From Chryseosolibacter histidinae (GTDB lineage: Bacteria; Bacteroidota; Bacteroidia; Cytophagales; Cyclobacteriaceae), in assembly GCF_018598225.1 (NCBI RefSeq), contig NZ_JAHESF010000041.1, forward strand, positions 1 through 60,169: a stretch of DNA of 60,169 nucleotides. Reading direction: 5' to 3'. Numbering within the stretch: the first letter of the stretch is position 1; the number at the start of each line of letters is the position of its first letter. Below, piece by piece: positions 8,037-15,974 of the stretch. Position numbers and translations under genes: made by a program. A model generated the notes under the pieces. That model worked only from the letters and a program-made list of their open reading frames with translations, was not told where the DNA came from and searched no databases.

Positions 8037-8912
8037 CTACCCCTGTGCGGCGTTAGAGGCTTCCTGCCACAACTCCCAGGTAGCTAATCGTTCGGCATAA
8101 GCTGCACGCACCCATAGTAAGCTTTGGTTTCCAAGGAAGAAACGAAGCGGTGGCTGGGCGGAATCCACTATCTTGAATATAGCAGCCGGTGTTGCTTTCG
8201 GATCGCCTCTCTCGAGCGTGCTTACGCCTTGCATAACCTGTGCTTTAAAATCACTGTAGATATCGAGGCCTTGTGCAAATTTCAGGGAACCCTGGCTTCC
8301 AAACTCGGTGGCGTAGGCGCCTGGTTCGACAATGGTCACGTTGATCCCGAACGGCTTAACTTCTGCAGCCAGACTTTCATGGATAGCCTCAAAAGCCCAC
8401 TTGGAGGAGCAGTAGTAACCGATGACAGGCATGGTTACATGACCGAGACTGCTCGACACTCCGAGTATGTGTCCGCCACCCTGCGTTCTCAGCAGTGGCA
8501 ACGCGGCCTTGATCACGGAAAGGGTACCAAATATATTGGTGTCATACAATGCCCGGACATCGTCAGCACTGGCTTCTTCAATCGTTCCCACCAATGAATA
8601 GCCCGCATTGTTCACGATCACATCGATCCTGCCGAAGTGCGCATGCGCTTGCTGCACGGCTTTCACTGCCTGCTCAGGTTGGGTCACGTCCAACTCCAGG
8701 GTTAGAACCTGTGAGCCATACTTTTCACTGAGGTCAGCGATGCTTGACAGGCTTCGCGCTGTAGCTGCAACTTTGTCGCCACGCTCAAGTGCCGCATTTG
8801 CCCAAATGCGCCCGAAGCCTCGTGAACTTCCGGTAATAAACCATACCTTATTTGCCTTCGCTGTAGTTGAGGCTGTTTGATTCGTTGATTTTTCATTCTG
8901 GTCTGTCGTCAT
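8037..8912 (-). CDS. SDR-family NAD(P)-dependent oxidoreductase
   Basis: About 291 residues from the ATG at 8912 (MTTDQNEK). A longer start at 8936 adds only MISINIKI. It is a classical short-chain dehydrogenase: nucleotide motif TGSSRGFGRIW, NNAGYS, catalytic serine in LGVSSSLG and YxxxK as YYCSSKWAFE. Length and motifs match the 'classical' group acting on ketone or alcohol substrates; the substrate is unknown. It is co-directional with the AraC gene 95 nt downstream. Confidence 0.92.
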   Translation of the reverse strand: MTTDQNEKSTNQTASTTAKANKVWFITGSSRGFGRIWANAALERGDKVAATARSLSSIADLSEKYGSQVLTLELDVTQPEQAVKAVQQAHAHFGRIDVIVNNAGYSLVGTIEEASADDVRALYDTNIFGTLSVIKAALPLLRTQGGGHILGVSSSLGHVTMPVIGYYCSSKWAFEAIHESLAAEVKPFGINVTIVEPGAYATEFGSQGSLKFAQGLDIYSDFKAQVMQGVSTLERGDPKATPAAIFKIVDSAQPPLRFFLGNQSLLWVRAAYAERLATWELWQEASNAAQG

Positions 8913-9124
8913 GATCTTGATATTTATTGAGATCAAAGGTCATGCGTGATGAAAATCCTCCTGTAGTCTAATTGAGGGTTGTTGTATCCAAAATGAGTTT
9001 TATGGGCTTATCATTTCGGAGGAACAATGGGCATAGTCAGGCAATTCCGTCATCACACCCGTAAGATTATGATGATGAGCTTCTCCGAAAATAGGAATGA
9101 CACTTTTGCCTCACGTTTAAACTT

Positions 9125-9610
9125 TTACGCGGATGCTGTTTGCCTGTGTTGCACTGTTGCATAGGCTACGCCGAAGTTGTCGTTCACTATATCAAGCTGC
9201 ATTTCTTTCAAGGCTACCCGTATCAAAGCCATGTGATGGATGGCATGTTCGGTGTTGTAAAAAACTTCCCTGTGAAACCAGGTTTCCAGTGTATGCGTGC
9301 CCTGGCTTGTGGCTACCTGTAGCTGTAATTTTTTTTCTGGTTTATTAATGGATTGAAAGAGATCATTCAGCTGCTGCAGCGCAAAGCTTCTGCTGTTTTC
9401 CATTCGCTCATCCCTCTTACGTTTATCATAGTTCAACACACCTGTTTGGTAGGCGAGTATCAAACATTGCCCCAGCTCTATCACGTGCCTTACGTGTTGC
9501 CCGATGGTGGCGTGGTTCAACATGGACGACCTACAGGTGTACTGTTCGTCATTCAACCGGTAAAGCAGGTCTCGCAGACAGCACAATTGTTCTGTTAATG
9601 AATGTATCAT
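9125..9610 (-). CDS. DinB-like family protein
   Basis: 161 residues, predicted four-helix bundle. The metal-site histidines are in GQHVRHVIELGQ (about 33-44) and EHAIHHMALIRVAL (about 121-134), and the closing NDNFGVAYATVQHR is typical of Bacteroidetes members. These proteins are metal-binding relatives of thiol transferases such as BshC-pathway enzymes; the exact reaction is unknown. It is the last gene of the operon that starts with the ECF sigma gene at 11955, 17 nt after doxX. Confidence 0.82.
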   Translation of the reverse strand: MIHSLTEQLCCLRDLLYRLNDEQYTCRSSMLNHATIGQHVRHVIELGQCLILAYQTGVLNYDKRKRDERMENSRSFALQQLNDLFQSINKPEKKLQLQVATSQGTHTLETWFHREVFYNTEHAIHHMALIRVALKEMQLDIVNDNFGVAYATVQHRQTASA

Positions 9611-9626
9611 AAGAAATATAGGCGTA

Positions 9627-10025
9627 CTATTTGGGGAAAAGTTTGGCTTTTAAAACCGATAGCTGGTGCCTGTGCATGATCAGGAGTAGTATCGACGCAA
9701 GGAATATGACTGTAGCATAAGCGAATAACAAACCGCCGTCACCCTGTACTTCTATGCCGAGCACGAAGGCGTGCGTTGCTATCGCGCCTGCCATCATGCA
9801 GGTTGCCATCAATGCGCCCAGGGCTACCGTAGCCGGCAGCAGCAATAATACCGACGAGATCAGCTCTGCTACACCCGTTCCTATTCTGCCCCATGGTTCC
9901 GCTCCCACCTGGCTGAAGATAAACACTGACTCAGGCTGTGCGGTGAATTTGAAATATAAGGTTTGCAGCATGAGTATCGCTGCGATAAGCCTGAGTGCAA
10001 TTGAAATGATTGAATTCATACGCAT
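9627..10025 (-). CDS. DoxX-family membrane protein
   Basis: 132 residues with four hydrophobic helices and the N-terminal pattern RLIAAILMLQTLYFKFTAQPES typical of DoxX. In other bacteria DoxX proteins sit in the inner membrane and are linked to redox or thiol-stress complexes. It starts 15 nt after the YHS gene and ends 17 nt before the DinB-like gene, so it belongs to the same transcript. Confidence 0.85.
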   Translation of the reverse strand: MRMNSIISIALRLIAAILMLQTLYFKFTAQPESVFIFSQVGAEPWGRIGTGVAELISSVLLLLPATVALGALMATCMMAGAIATHAFVLGIEVQGDGGLLFAYATVIFLASILLLIMHRHQLSVLKAKLFPK

Positions 10026-10039
10026 AAAAGATCATTGTA

Positions 10040-10495
10040 TTACTTAAAAATAGTAGCCCAGTTTTTTTCGGCTTTTGCCTTCAGAGCAAGCTCGTCTTTG
10101 TTCCATTTAGGCAGTGTGTTGTTGAAAAGACTGTTATAAAACAGATACAGCTTGCCATTGACGATCTTAAAGGTTTCAGGATCGATTTCTACCTTCTCGC
10201 CGGTTGCTCCCATGGCATAGGCGCACCAGCCACCATACTGCGGTTCGTATTTTTGAGGCTCTTTTTCGAACAACGCTTTGTTGGCAGCAGAGGAAAAATA
10301 ATAAACCACATTATTAGTACTGGCGGCAAACTCCTTCTTGCCTTTCACAGCTTCGCTTTTCGTGAAATACGCCACAGGATCATAACCCTGTATGGCAAGC
10401 CCTTCGTCAAGGTTGAAGTGTTTGCCGGGAAGCGAAGGTTGCGCCCAGGCACTGGTGGAAAATAATAGTAAGGCGATACACAGCTTGGTTTTCAT
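10040..10495 (-). CDS. Secreted YHS-domain protein (copy 2)
   Basis: 151 residues with a signal peptide (MKTKLCIALLLFSTSAWA). The mature part is a YHS-type domain: LAIQGYDPVAYFTKSEAVKGKKEFA, VVYYFSSAANKALFEKEPQKYEPQYGGWCAYAM and then KLYLFYN. This form, seen in many Bacteroidetes, has GYDPVAYF and a single GGWCAYA cysteine and is thought to bind metal or haem outside the inner membrane. It is about 80 nt downstream of a paralogue, so a tandem duplication is likely. Confidence 0.9.
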   Translation of the reverse strand: MKTKLCIALLLFSTSAWAQPSLPGKHFNLDEGLAIQGYDPVAYFTKSEAVKGKKEFAASTNNVVYYFSSAANKALFEKEPQKYEPQYGGWCAYAMGATGEKVEIDPETFKIVNGKLYLFYNSLFNNTLPKWNKDELALKAKAEKNWATIFK

Positions 10496-10576
10496 TTTCG
10501 ACTGGATTTTGATAGAAATAATTTGATTTCGGTGGACAAAGAGACAGGCGTAATGTTAAGATCTACCCGTCTGGTA

Positions 10577-11017
10577 TCATTGTGAATTTTTCAGTGCTGG
10601 CCAGTATTGGTTGGCAAGGTTGATGTGTTTGGCGGTGTCACGGCGCCACAGTTGCATCACCTTCGTATTGTAGTTGAGGTACAACTTATCACCCGAGATC
10701 GTAAAGGCTTTTGGATCTGTAGGCGATTTATGATTTTCACTTGCACCATAGGCGCACCAGCCTCCGTATTGTGGTGCGTATTTTTCCGGATCTTTTTTAA
10801 AGAGGTCCAGGTGCGACTGCGAGCTGAAAAGCCATTGCGCATTGTTCCATTGATAGGAGAAGGCTTCACTGCCTTTCACCGCACTGTTCTGCATAAAATA
10901 GGCTACCGCATCATAGCCACTGATGGCTGTCCCTTGCTCACAGTAGTAGGGGGAAGTTTGTGCCTTCGCCAGGGAGGAGATCAGGAACAGCACTGCAATA
11001 CCGATTGTCTTCTTCAT
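10577..11017 (-). CDS. Secreted YHS-domain protein (copy 1)
   Basis: 146 residues with a signal peptide (MKKTIGIAVLFLISSLAKA). It has the same domain as the next gene: TAISGYDAVAYFMQNSAVKGSEAF, QWLFSSQSHLDLFKKDPEKYAPQYGGWCAYGA and KLYLNYN. The pair keeps the GYDxVAYF and GGWCAYG cores but differs in most other positions, so the duplication is not recent. It lies 67 nt after the small anti-sigma gene. Confidence 0.9.
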   Translation of the reverse strand: MKKTIGIAVLFLISSLAKAQTSPYYCEQGTAISGYDAVAYFMQNSAVKGSEAFSYQWNNAQWLFSSQSHLDLFKKDPEKYAPQYGGWCAYGASENHKSPTDPKAFTISGDKLYLNYNTKVMQLWRRDTAKHINLANQYWPALKNSQ

Positions 11018-11083
11018 AAGATGGATTACGATTGTTTCCCTCTTAGACGGGCAGTAATGGAGTCCTTACAAAATTTTTGAAAA

Positions 11084-11362
11084 TTATTTTCTGTGCTGAT
11101 CGATTTGCGCCTGCAGGTTATTTTTTACCTGGTCAGGCAGGGTATGGGTCGGATTTTCATGCTCCTGCCCGGTGATATTTGCCAGGAGGATGTCTATTTC
11201 TTTCGATTGCTTTATAAAGCGTCTGCAGGAATTGCAATAGAGGTTATGATAGAAGAGCTGCAGCTCCTCCCACAACGAGGCTGTGCCGTCATTTTTCTTC
11301 AAGCCAAGCAGCGTAGCTTTTTTGCAGTTGAAGACAACCTTCCTAAACAGATAGATACCCAT
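11084..11362 (-). CDS. Small cysteine-containing anti-sigma-like protein
   Basis: 92 residues from the ATG at 11362, which shares one base with the sigma gene stop (TAATG), implying translational coupling. The sequence holds C-x-x-x-A-T near residue 12 and the core LFYHNLYCNSCRRFIKQSKEID, a CxxC centre with flanking helices. Bacteroidetes ECF genes are often followed by such short soluble proteins with a cysteine/histidine cluster that act as anti-sigma or co-regulator. A longer frame from 11437 is just overlap with the sigma gene. Confidence 0.7.
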   Translation of the reverse strand: MGIYLFRKVVFNCKKATLLGLKKNDGTASLWEELQLFYHNLYCNSCRRFIKQSKEIDILLANITGQEHENPTHTLPDQVKNNLQAQIDQHRK

Positions 11363-11955
11363 TATCGCTCTTCCAAAAACCAGTTCTTTTCCAGGCAACT
11401 GCGCATCAGCACCTTGGCCCGGTGCACCATTACCCAATAGTTAGACGATGAGAGATCCAATTCCTTACAAATTTTCTCAGTATCTTCTTCGTCTATATAT
11501 TTTGCCACAAAAGCCGGTATCAGCCTGGGTGGCATTTTATCGATGCAATACTGCAAGATCTTATAAAACTCTTTTCTCTTCATAGCCGCATCGGCGCTTT
11601 CGGCCCATGCCCGGGGAGCAGTATCCTGCCGCCAATGTCCGTAACTATCAACCGCTGAGTCGAAGAAAGCCGCGTGAAACGACGCCTCTGTATCAGCCAG
11701 GTAATCGCTGGCGTTTTTTAATACATCTTTCTTCCTATAAAAATCAATTACCTTGTTTCGAAGTATGGCTGTCAGCCAGGTCTTTTCCGAAGAAAGTCCA
11801 TTGAAGGTGTCCTTCGCTTTGACGGCCGAAAGAAATGTTTCCTGTACCAGGTCTTGCGATGTTTCACGGCTGCCTGTCTTCATCATCGCCAGTGAATAAA
11901 GGTAGTCGCCATATAAGATGACCCATTTTTCGGGTTGTAGAGAAAATGCTTCCAT
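11362..11955 (-). CDS. ECF-type RNA polymerase sigma factor
   Basis: 197 residues. The region-2 helix is present (LYGDYLYSLAMMKTGSRETSQDLVQETFLSAVKAKDTF, about 14-52) with the -10 contact motif TWLTAILRNKVIDFYRKK (about 59-76). Region 4 is KEFYKILQYCIDKMPPRLIPAFVAKYIDEEDTEKICKELDLSSSNYWVMVHRAKVLMR (about 128-186). The 'ssnywvmvhRAk..lr' ending is typical of one Bacteroidetes group. It heads a five-gene set: anti-sigma, two YHS proteins, DoxX and DinB, which suggests control of an envelope redox or metal response. Confidence 0.93.
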   Translation of the reverse strand: MEAFSLQPEKWVILYGDYLYSLAMMKTGSRETSQDLVQETFLSAVKAKDTFNGLSSEKTWLTAILRNKVIDFYRKKDVLKNASDYLADTEASFHAAFFDSAVDSYGHWRQDTAPRAWAESADAAMKRKEFYKILQYCIDKMPPRLIPAFVAKYIDEEDTEKICKELDLSSSNYWVMVHRAKVLMRSCLEKNWFLEER

Positions 11956-11994
11956 GCAGGTAAGGGACTCGGGGATTGTTTCTCCTAACGATCA

Positions 11995-12026
11995 GAAATA
12001 TAAATCATTTTCGAGATAGCATACAA
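11995..12026 (-). promoter_or_regulatory. Candidate promoter of the ECF operon
   Basis: Reading the minus strand: TTG (12026-12024), 21-nt spacer, then TATATTTC (12002-11995). One base differs from TAnnTTTG. It lies about 40 nt upstream of the sigma start. Confidence 0.45.
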
Positions 12027-12077
12027 AACAATCCGGCGAGCCTGATACGAGAGGCCAAACAGGATACTTTCTCTGTG

Positions 12078-13505
12078 TCATTTTATTTTTTCTTCCAGCC
12101 AGCCTTTTATATCGATATAATCCTGTGTTTGCCTGGAATCCGGTGGGCAAATATCAGCAAATGCTTTTTTGAAAATTGCCCGATATTCATCCGGATAAGC
12201 GTGGCTAAGCTTTGCAAACAAATTCAGCAACTTTTCACCGGCACCGATCGCTGCGTTTTTTTTCTTGAGAAACCTGCGGCAACTATCTACGGCATACCTG
12301 AGCACAATAATGTTGTTAAGCTCAAAATGTACGATAAGATTAAGAATGCGGGCGTAGGATTGAATATCCTCTCTTATACTGCCAAAGTTGGAGTTTATTA
12401 TTTCATTTAACCAGCGCAGCGACTTTGTGTAATCCTTTTTCAGGAAGAATATATTCGCAAATTGATAGTAGAATAACAGGATATAGTCAGCGGGTATCGC
12501 CTTGCGTCGTTTTTCAATGAATTGCTGAATTTCATCCATCAACGCAATTCCCTTTTCCAGTTGCCTCGAATCGCGATACATTTCAAGCTCCACATTGAAT
12601 GTTCTCAGCCAGAGACGCACGGTAAACCTGCTTTCATTTTTCAGCTTGTACTTCGATGGCACTTCACGGATCTTATAAATTAACGCCCCGATCTCATCCC
12701 ATTTTTTACCTGAAAGAAGCAATCCTATCTTATTGCCGATGGCCGTCACAAAAGAGTGAGGATCTTCCCTGATGCGGTCGGGCTCCTTTTCCAGGAGCTT
12801 GATGAGTGCGGAAATGTGCTTTTCTGCTTTTTTAATGTCTCCCTTAATAAAATGGCGCGCATACAATATATGGTAGTGTAGTACCTGCGACTGAAGTGCA
12901 TAAACATTGCTTTTTGTTTGGGCAAGCTCGTTTATGAAATTATCGTCATTAACAAGGTTGCCGATAGAAATGGTATGTTGCCAGTAAGTATTAAGCACTT
13001 TCATTTGTTCAATCGCTTCCTTCTCTTTTACCAGCAAAGCCTGAATGTCTTTTCGGCCACCCGTAACAGCAAGGGCCAGTTTTCTTTTCCAGAAGAAGAC
13101 CTCGGTCAGCAGCGATAGCTTTTCGTATTTACTTGCGAGCGCTTCTGCTTTTTGTATTTTATAATAGCAGAGATCATAGAGCTCTTTGTCGAAGAGCAGC
13201 TCAATGTCTTTTAACAGGTCGAGGAGTTTGGAATGAACAGAAGCATCTGAATGATAATTTTTCAGCGCCTTGAGGATAAGCTCTGTCAGGTAGATCTTGG
13301 TAACGTGAAGCTGCGATAGGAATTTTTTTTCTTTGAATTTTTTCCGGATCTCCGCTTCATCATATTCTTCTTGCGCCTCGATCGCGTCAAACAGCTGGAG
13401 ATAATTGGCATCCCTGCCGCTGATGCCTGCATAGATCCTCAGATACCGTTTTTCGCTCTTTGAAAGTGATTTAATGAGCAAAAACAGGTTGCCTTTTTTG
13501 ACCAT
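12078..13505 (-). CDS. Large helical-repeat protein, conserved Bacteroidetes type
   Basis: 475 residues, soluble, no signal peptide and no membrane segment. It starts VKKGNLFLLIKSLSKSEKRYLRIYA, a lead-in I associate with a conserved Bacteroidetes protein of unknown function. The rest is almost entirely helical with TPR-like spacing (for example FANIFFLKKDYTKSLRWLNEII), so it is likely a protein-protein scaffold. No catalytic motif is visible. It is upstream of and on the same strand as the ECF gene, but the 122 nt between them hold a separate promoter candidate. Confidence 0.75.
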   Translation of the reverse strand: MVKKGNLFLLIKSLSKSEKRYLRIYAGISGRDANYLQLFDAIEAQEEYDEAEIRKKFKEKKFLSQLHVTKIYLTELILKALKNYHSDASVHSKLLDLLKDIELLFDKELYDLCYYKIQKAEALASKYEKLSLLTEVFFWKRKLALAVTGGRKDIQALLVKEKEAIEQMKVLNTYWQHTISIGNLVNDDNFINELAQTKSNVYALQSQVLHYHILYARHFIKGDIKKAEKHISALIKLLEKEPDRIREDPHSFVTAIGNKIGLLLSGKKWDEIGALIYKIREVPSKYKLKNESRFTVRLWLRTFNVELEMYRDSRQLEKGIALMDEIQQFIEKRRKAIPADYILLFYYQFANIFFLKKDYTKSLRWLNEIINSNFGSIREDIQSYARILNLIVHFELNNIIVLRYAVDSCRRFLKKKNAAIGAGEKLLNLFAKLSHAYPDEYRAIFKKAFADICPPDSRQTQDYIDIKGWLEEKIK

Positions 13506-13668
13506 TGAATTTTACGTATTTATTGTAAAAACATCAAAATTTATGTCTAAGCTAATCATTCTGAATTTTAGAAGTCTACGTTTTTAAAAATTTTAAGATA
13601 GGATACCACGGTTCGTGCTGATACTTTTGTTCAGGCACAAGAAATCATTCACCTTAAAAATTACGATT

Positions 13669-14040
13669 ATGGCTAACGTGATCACCTGGTTTGAAATACC
13701 AGCAAAAAATTTCGAGCGAGCCTGCACATTTTACAGCCAGGTATTGGGAGGAGACATACACAAAATGGATTCTCCGAGAGGTCTTAACTACGGTTTCCTT
13801 CCCGGCTTTGCGCAGAATGAGGTGGGAGGAGCAATAGTGCAAGGCGAAGGATATGAGCCTTCCGGCAAAGGAAGTGTAGTCTATCTGAATGGAGGAAAGG
13901 ATCTAAGCATCGCCCTGGCGAAGGTAGAGAAAGCCGGCGGAAAAATTCTGATGCCGAAAACTTCCATCGGTGAGAACGGATTTATGGCTCATTTTACCGA
14001 CACCGAAGGCAACCGGGTGGCGCTGCATTCGATGAGTTAA
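13669..14040 (+). CDS. VOC-family (glyoxalase/bleomycin-resistance fold) protein
   Basis: 123 residues from the ATG at 13669 (MANVITWFEIPAKNFERAC); a longer frame to 13615 adds a non-homologous leader. One VOC half-pair: WFEIPAKNFERACTFYSQVLGG, followed by GGAIVQGEGYEPSGKGSVVYL and VEKAGGKILMPKTSIGENGFMAHFTDTEGNRVALHS. The last segment holds the metal-site glutamate of active members. Substrate unknown; such small stand-alone proteins are usually dimers. Confidence 0.88.
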   Translation: MANVITWFEIPAKNFERACTFYSQVLGGDIHKMDSPRGLNYGFLPGFAQNEVGGAIVQGEGYEPSGKGSVVYLNGGKDLSIALAKVEKAGGKILMPKTSIGENGFMAHFTDTEGNRVALHSMS

Positions 14041-14111
14041 GATCTTGGCGGGGGAAGAAATTTCTCCCGCTTTTTTTCTGAGCAATGAACTTCTTATTTA
14101 CTTTGATCTCT

Positions 14112-14453
14112 ATGGCGTACGATGAGCATCTTGCCGCGCGTGTAAAGAAAGTCCTCAAAGAAAAACGCGTCCGCTTTGAAGAAAAGAAGATGATGGGAGG
14201 CCTTTGTTTTATGGTGGCGGATAAGATGTGCATGGGCGTTGAAAAAGACAAGCTCATGGCCCGTATCGATCCGGATATTTATGAGAAGGCATTAAAGAAA
14301 AAAGGCTGTCGCGAAATGGACTTCACCGGTCGCCCGATGAAGGGATATGTCTTTGTTGATCCGGCCGGTATTGACATGGACAAAGACCTTGAATACTGGA
14401 TCCAGTTGTGTCTTGACTTCAACCCGAAGGCAAAATCAAGCAAGAAAAAATAA
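14112..14453 (+). CDS. TfoX N-terminal domain protein
   Basis: 113 residues from the ATG at 14112 (MAYDEHLAARVKKVL). The single TfoX/Sxy N-terminal domain shows EKKMMGGLCFMVADKMCMGVEKDKLMARIDP and MKGYVFVDPAGIDMDKDLEYWIQLCLDFN. Stand-alone forms without the C-terminal DNA-related domain are common in Bacteroidetes and are not known to act in competence. The tail is lysine-rich. It follows the VOC gene by 71 nt on the same strand. Confidence 0.88.
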   Translation: MAYDEHLAARVKKVLKEKRVRFEEKKMMGGLCFMVADKMCMGVEKDKLMARIDPDIYEKALKKKGCREMDFTGRPMKGYVFVDPAGIDMDKDLEYWIQLCLDFNPKAKSSKKK

Positions 14454-14465
14454 GTGAATGCAAAT

Positions 14466-14491
14466 AGGACCCTTCAATTCTGAAAGGTCCT
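14466..14491. terminator. Hairpin between convergent genes
   Basis: AGGACCCTT and AAAGGTCCT form a 9-bp stem (one mismatch or G-U depending on the strand) around an 8-nt loop, 12 nt after the TfoX-N gene and before the end of the opposing SRPBCC gene. There is no real T-run, so termination would be weak. Confidence 0.4.
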
Positions 14492-14552
14492 GTTGTTACT
14501 GGTAAAAGCTTATTTCCCTTTCTTGGGGACCTGGGATTATTTCGTAGTCGCC

Positions 14553-15005
14553 TCAATTTGTGCGATCTTTTTCCAGCAGATCCTTCAGGCGTTTAAGGTC
14601 TTTCCGGTTTGCGGTTTTCATGGCAAGCTCCATGATAGGTGTAATCCATTTTGCAAAGCCTGAAGGTGTTCCCCGGTTACGGAGCACCATGCGCGTTTGG
14701 CTGTCAGAGATCTTTTGCCAATGATAGGTAGTCTCCATCGGAAAGGGACCGTTGGCTGTGCGCATGACAAAGTTTTTATTAGGACTGAATTCCGTGACCT
14801 CGTACGTATACACCAGCTTTTTTCCGAGAAATGCAGCCATAAACTCCACTTGTGTGCCCACTACTAACGGTTTGGGTGTTTTCCACGCAACTGATTTTAT
14901 ATTCACATACCACTTTGTAGCATTGTCCGGGTCCGAAGCGAATGCTGCCACTGCTTCAACCGGACGGTTGATGATAATTTCAGTGGAAACGTCTACGGAT
15001 CTCAT
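14553..15005 (-). CDS. SRPBCC-family (START-like) protein
   Basis: 150 residues. It begins MRSVDVSTEIIINRPVEAVAAFASDPDNATKWYVNIKSVAW, the usual opening of polyketide-cyclase/START-like proteins, in which a helix-grip fold forms a hydrophobic pocket. FVMRTANGPFPMETTYHWQKI and the C-terminal helix with AMKTANRKDLKRLKDLLE complete the fold. The ligand is unknown. The start is fixed by the conserved N-terminus. Confidence 0.85.
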   Translation of the reverse strand: MRSVDVSTEIIINRPVEAVAAFASDPDNATKWYVNIKSVAWKTPKPLVVGTQVEFMAAFLGKKLVYTYEVTEFSPNKNFVMRTANGPFPMETTYHWQKISDSQTRMVLRNRGTPSGFAKWITPIMELAMKTANRKDLKRLKDLLEKDRTN

Positions 15006-15076
15006 GAATGTTGATTTTAGATTTACGATCTCAAATCACGTACCATCATCGTAGCTCCCTCCGCCAGTTCAGCTGC

Positions 15077-15547
15077 TCATTTGCCTTTGTTATTTATAGT
15101 TGCCAGGAAAGTCGCGAATCTGTCAAAAGTAGATCCCCAGCCGTTGTAGAATCCCATTTTTTCTTGTTGTATCTTATATTCTTCGGTGGGATGAATTACA
15201 CTAAAAACAAAGTTGGTCCTGTTTCCATTTTTCTCAAACAGTGCGTGGATCTCAACTCCTTCTGTCATCGGGCGGAAGTTTGCGGAGGTGACGATCTTTT
15301 GAAATTTCACTATTTCCGAGTACTGCCCTTCGGAAATAAATTCTCCGCCGTTGGGCATCGGCATCACATACTTCCATTTACCGCCCACTTTGAAATTGTG
15401 TTCTACCACGGTTAGCGACATTCCTTTCGGTGCCCACCAGTGCGCTATGTGCTCAGGTTGTGTCCATGCTTCCCAAACCAATTCAATCGGTGCATCAAAG
15501 GTTTTCTTTAATGAAAGTGTCCGTTTTGCGAGATCATTTTCTGCCAT
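15077..15547 (-). CDS. SRPBCC/AHSA1-like protein paired with the ArsR gene
   Basis: 156 residues: SLKKTFDAPIELVWEAWTQPEHIAHWWAPKGMS, VVEHNFKVGGKWKYVM and the closing GFYNGWGSTFDRFATFLA are diagnostic of the AHSA1/CalC-like group (named after the Hsp90 activator, but generally ligand-binding). Its first 14 nt overlap the end of the ArsR gene, so the two are translationally coupled. ArsR-AHSA1 pairs are very common and the regulator probably controls this gene. Confidence 0.92.
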   Translation of the reverse strand: MAENDLAKRTLSLKKTFDAPIELVWEAWTQPEHIAHWWAPKGMSLTVVEHNFKVGGKWKYVMPMPNGGEFISEGQYSEIVKFQKIVTSANFRPMTEGVEIHALFEKNGNRTNFVFSVIHPTEEYKIQQEKMGFYNGWGSTFDRFATFLATINNKGK

Positions 15548-15875
15548 GTTTTTTTCGTTTAGATTTTAACTGATACAAATACTTTTCGAAAGACTCTATT
15601 TTCTCTACCCAGAGATCCTCATACTTGCCTATCCAATCCGAGACCTGTTTAAGACGATCTGGCTGAATTTTACAGAAGCGCTCCCGGCCCACTTGCTCAA
15701 TGTGAATGATCCCACATTCATTCAGAATTCTGATGTGGTTGGATACCGCGGGCCTGGTAATATCGAAATGCTCTGCAATAGCGTTCAGGTTCATAGACTG
15801 CTGTGCCAGCAAATCGATGATCTCTCTCCTGGTAGGATCGGCAATAGCCTGAAAAACGTCGCGTCTCGTTTCCAT
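15534..15875 (-). CDS. ArsR-type winged-helix repressor
   Basis: 113 residues. METRRDVFQAIADPTRREIIDLLAQQSMNLNAIAEHFDITRPAVSNHIRILNECGIIHIEQVGRERFCKIQPD is a complete ArsR/SmtB-type winged helix (recognition helix about 40-55). No metal-site cysteines are seen, as in the AHSA1-linked subgroup. Two near-identical palindromes immediately upstream (15882-15925) are its likely operators, so it should repress itself and its AHSA1 partner. Confidence 0.92.
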   Translation of the reverse strand: METRRDVFQAIADPTRREIIDLLAQQSMNLNAIAEHFDITRPAVSNHIRILNECGIIHIEQVGRERFCKIQPDRLKQVSDWIGKYEDLWVEKIESFEKYLYQLKSKRKKHGRK

Positions 15876-15881
15876 AAATAG

Positions 15882-15925
15882 GTAAACATATGTTTACACA
15901 AATTTAAATGTAAACACTTGTTTAC
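15882..15925. promoter_or_regulatory. Twin palindromic operators of the ArsR/AHSA1 operon
   Basis: GTAAACATATGTTTAC (15882-15897) and GTAAACACTTGTTTAC (15910-15925) share the perfect arms GTAAACA/TGTTTAC and differ only at the two centre bases. The centres are 28 bp apart. They start 7 bp upstream of the ArsR ATG and lie between divergent genes, so one dimeric repressor per site could shut both promoters. Confidence 0.8.
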
Positions 15926-15974
15926 GCAATATTTAATACAGGAATTTTCACAGATTTTAAAGAGATTGCGTTTT

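Noticed and set aside
15918-15974. Longer N-terminus of the DUF1905 gene
   Set aside because: This part overlaps the second ArsR operator and has no homology-like content; the family start is at 15975.
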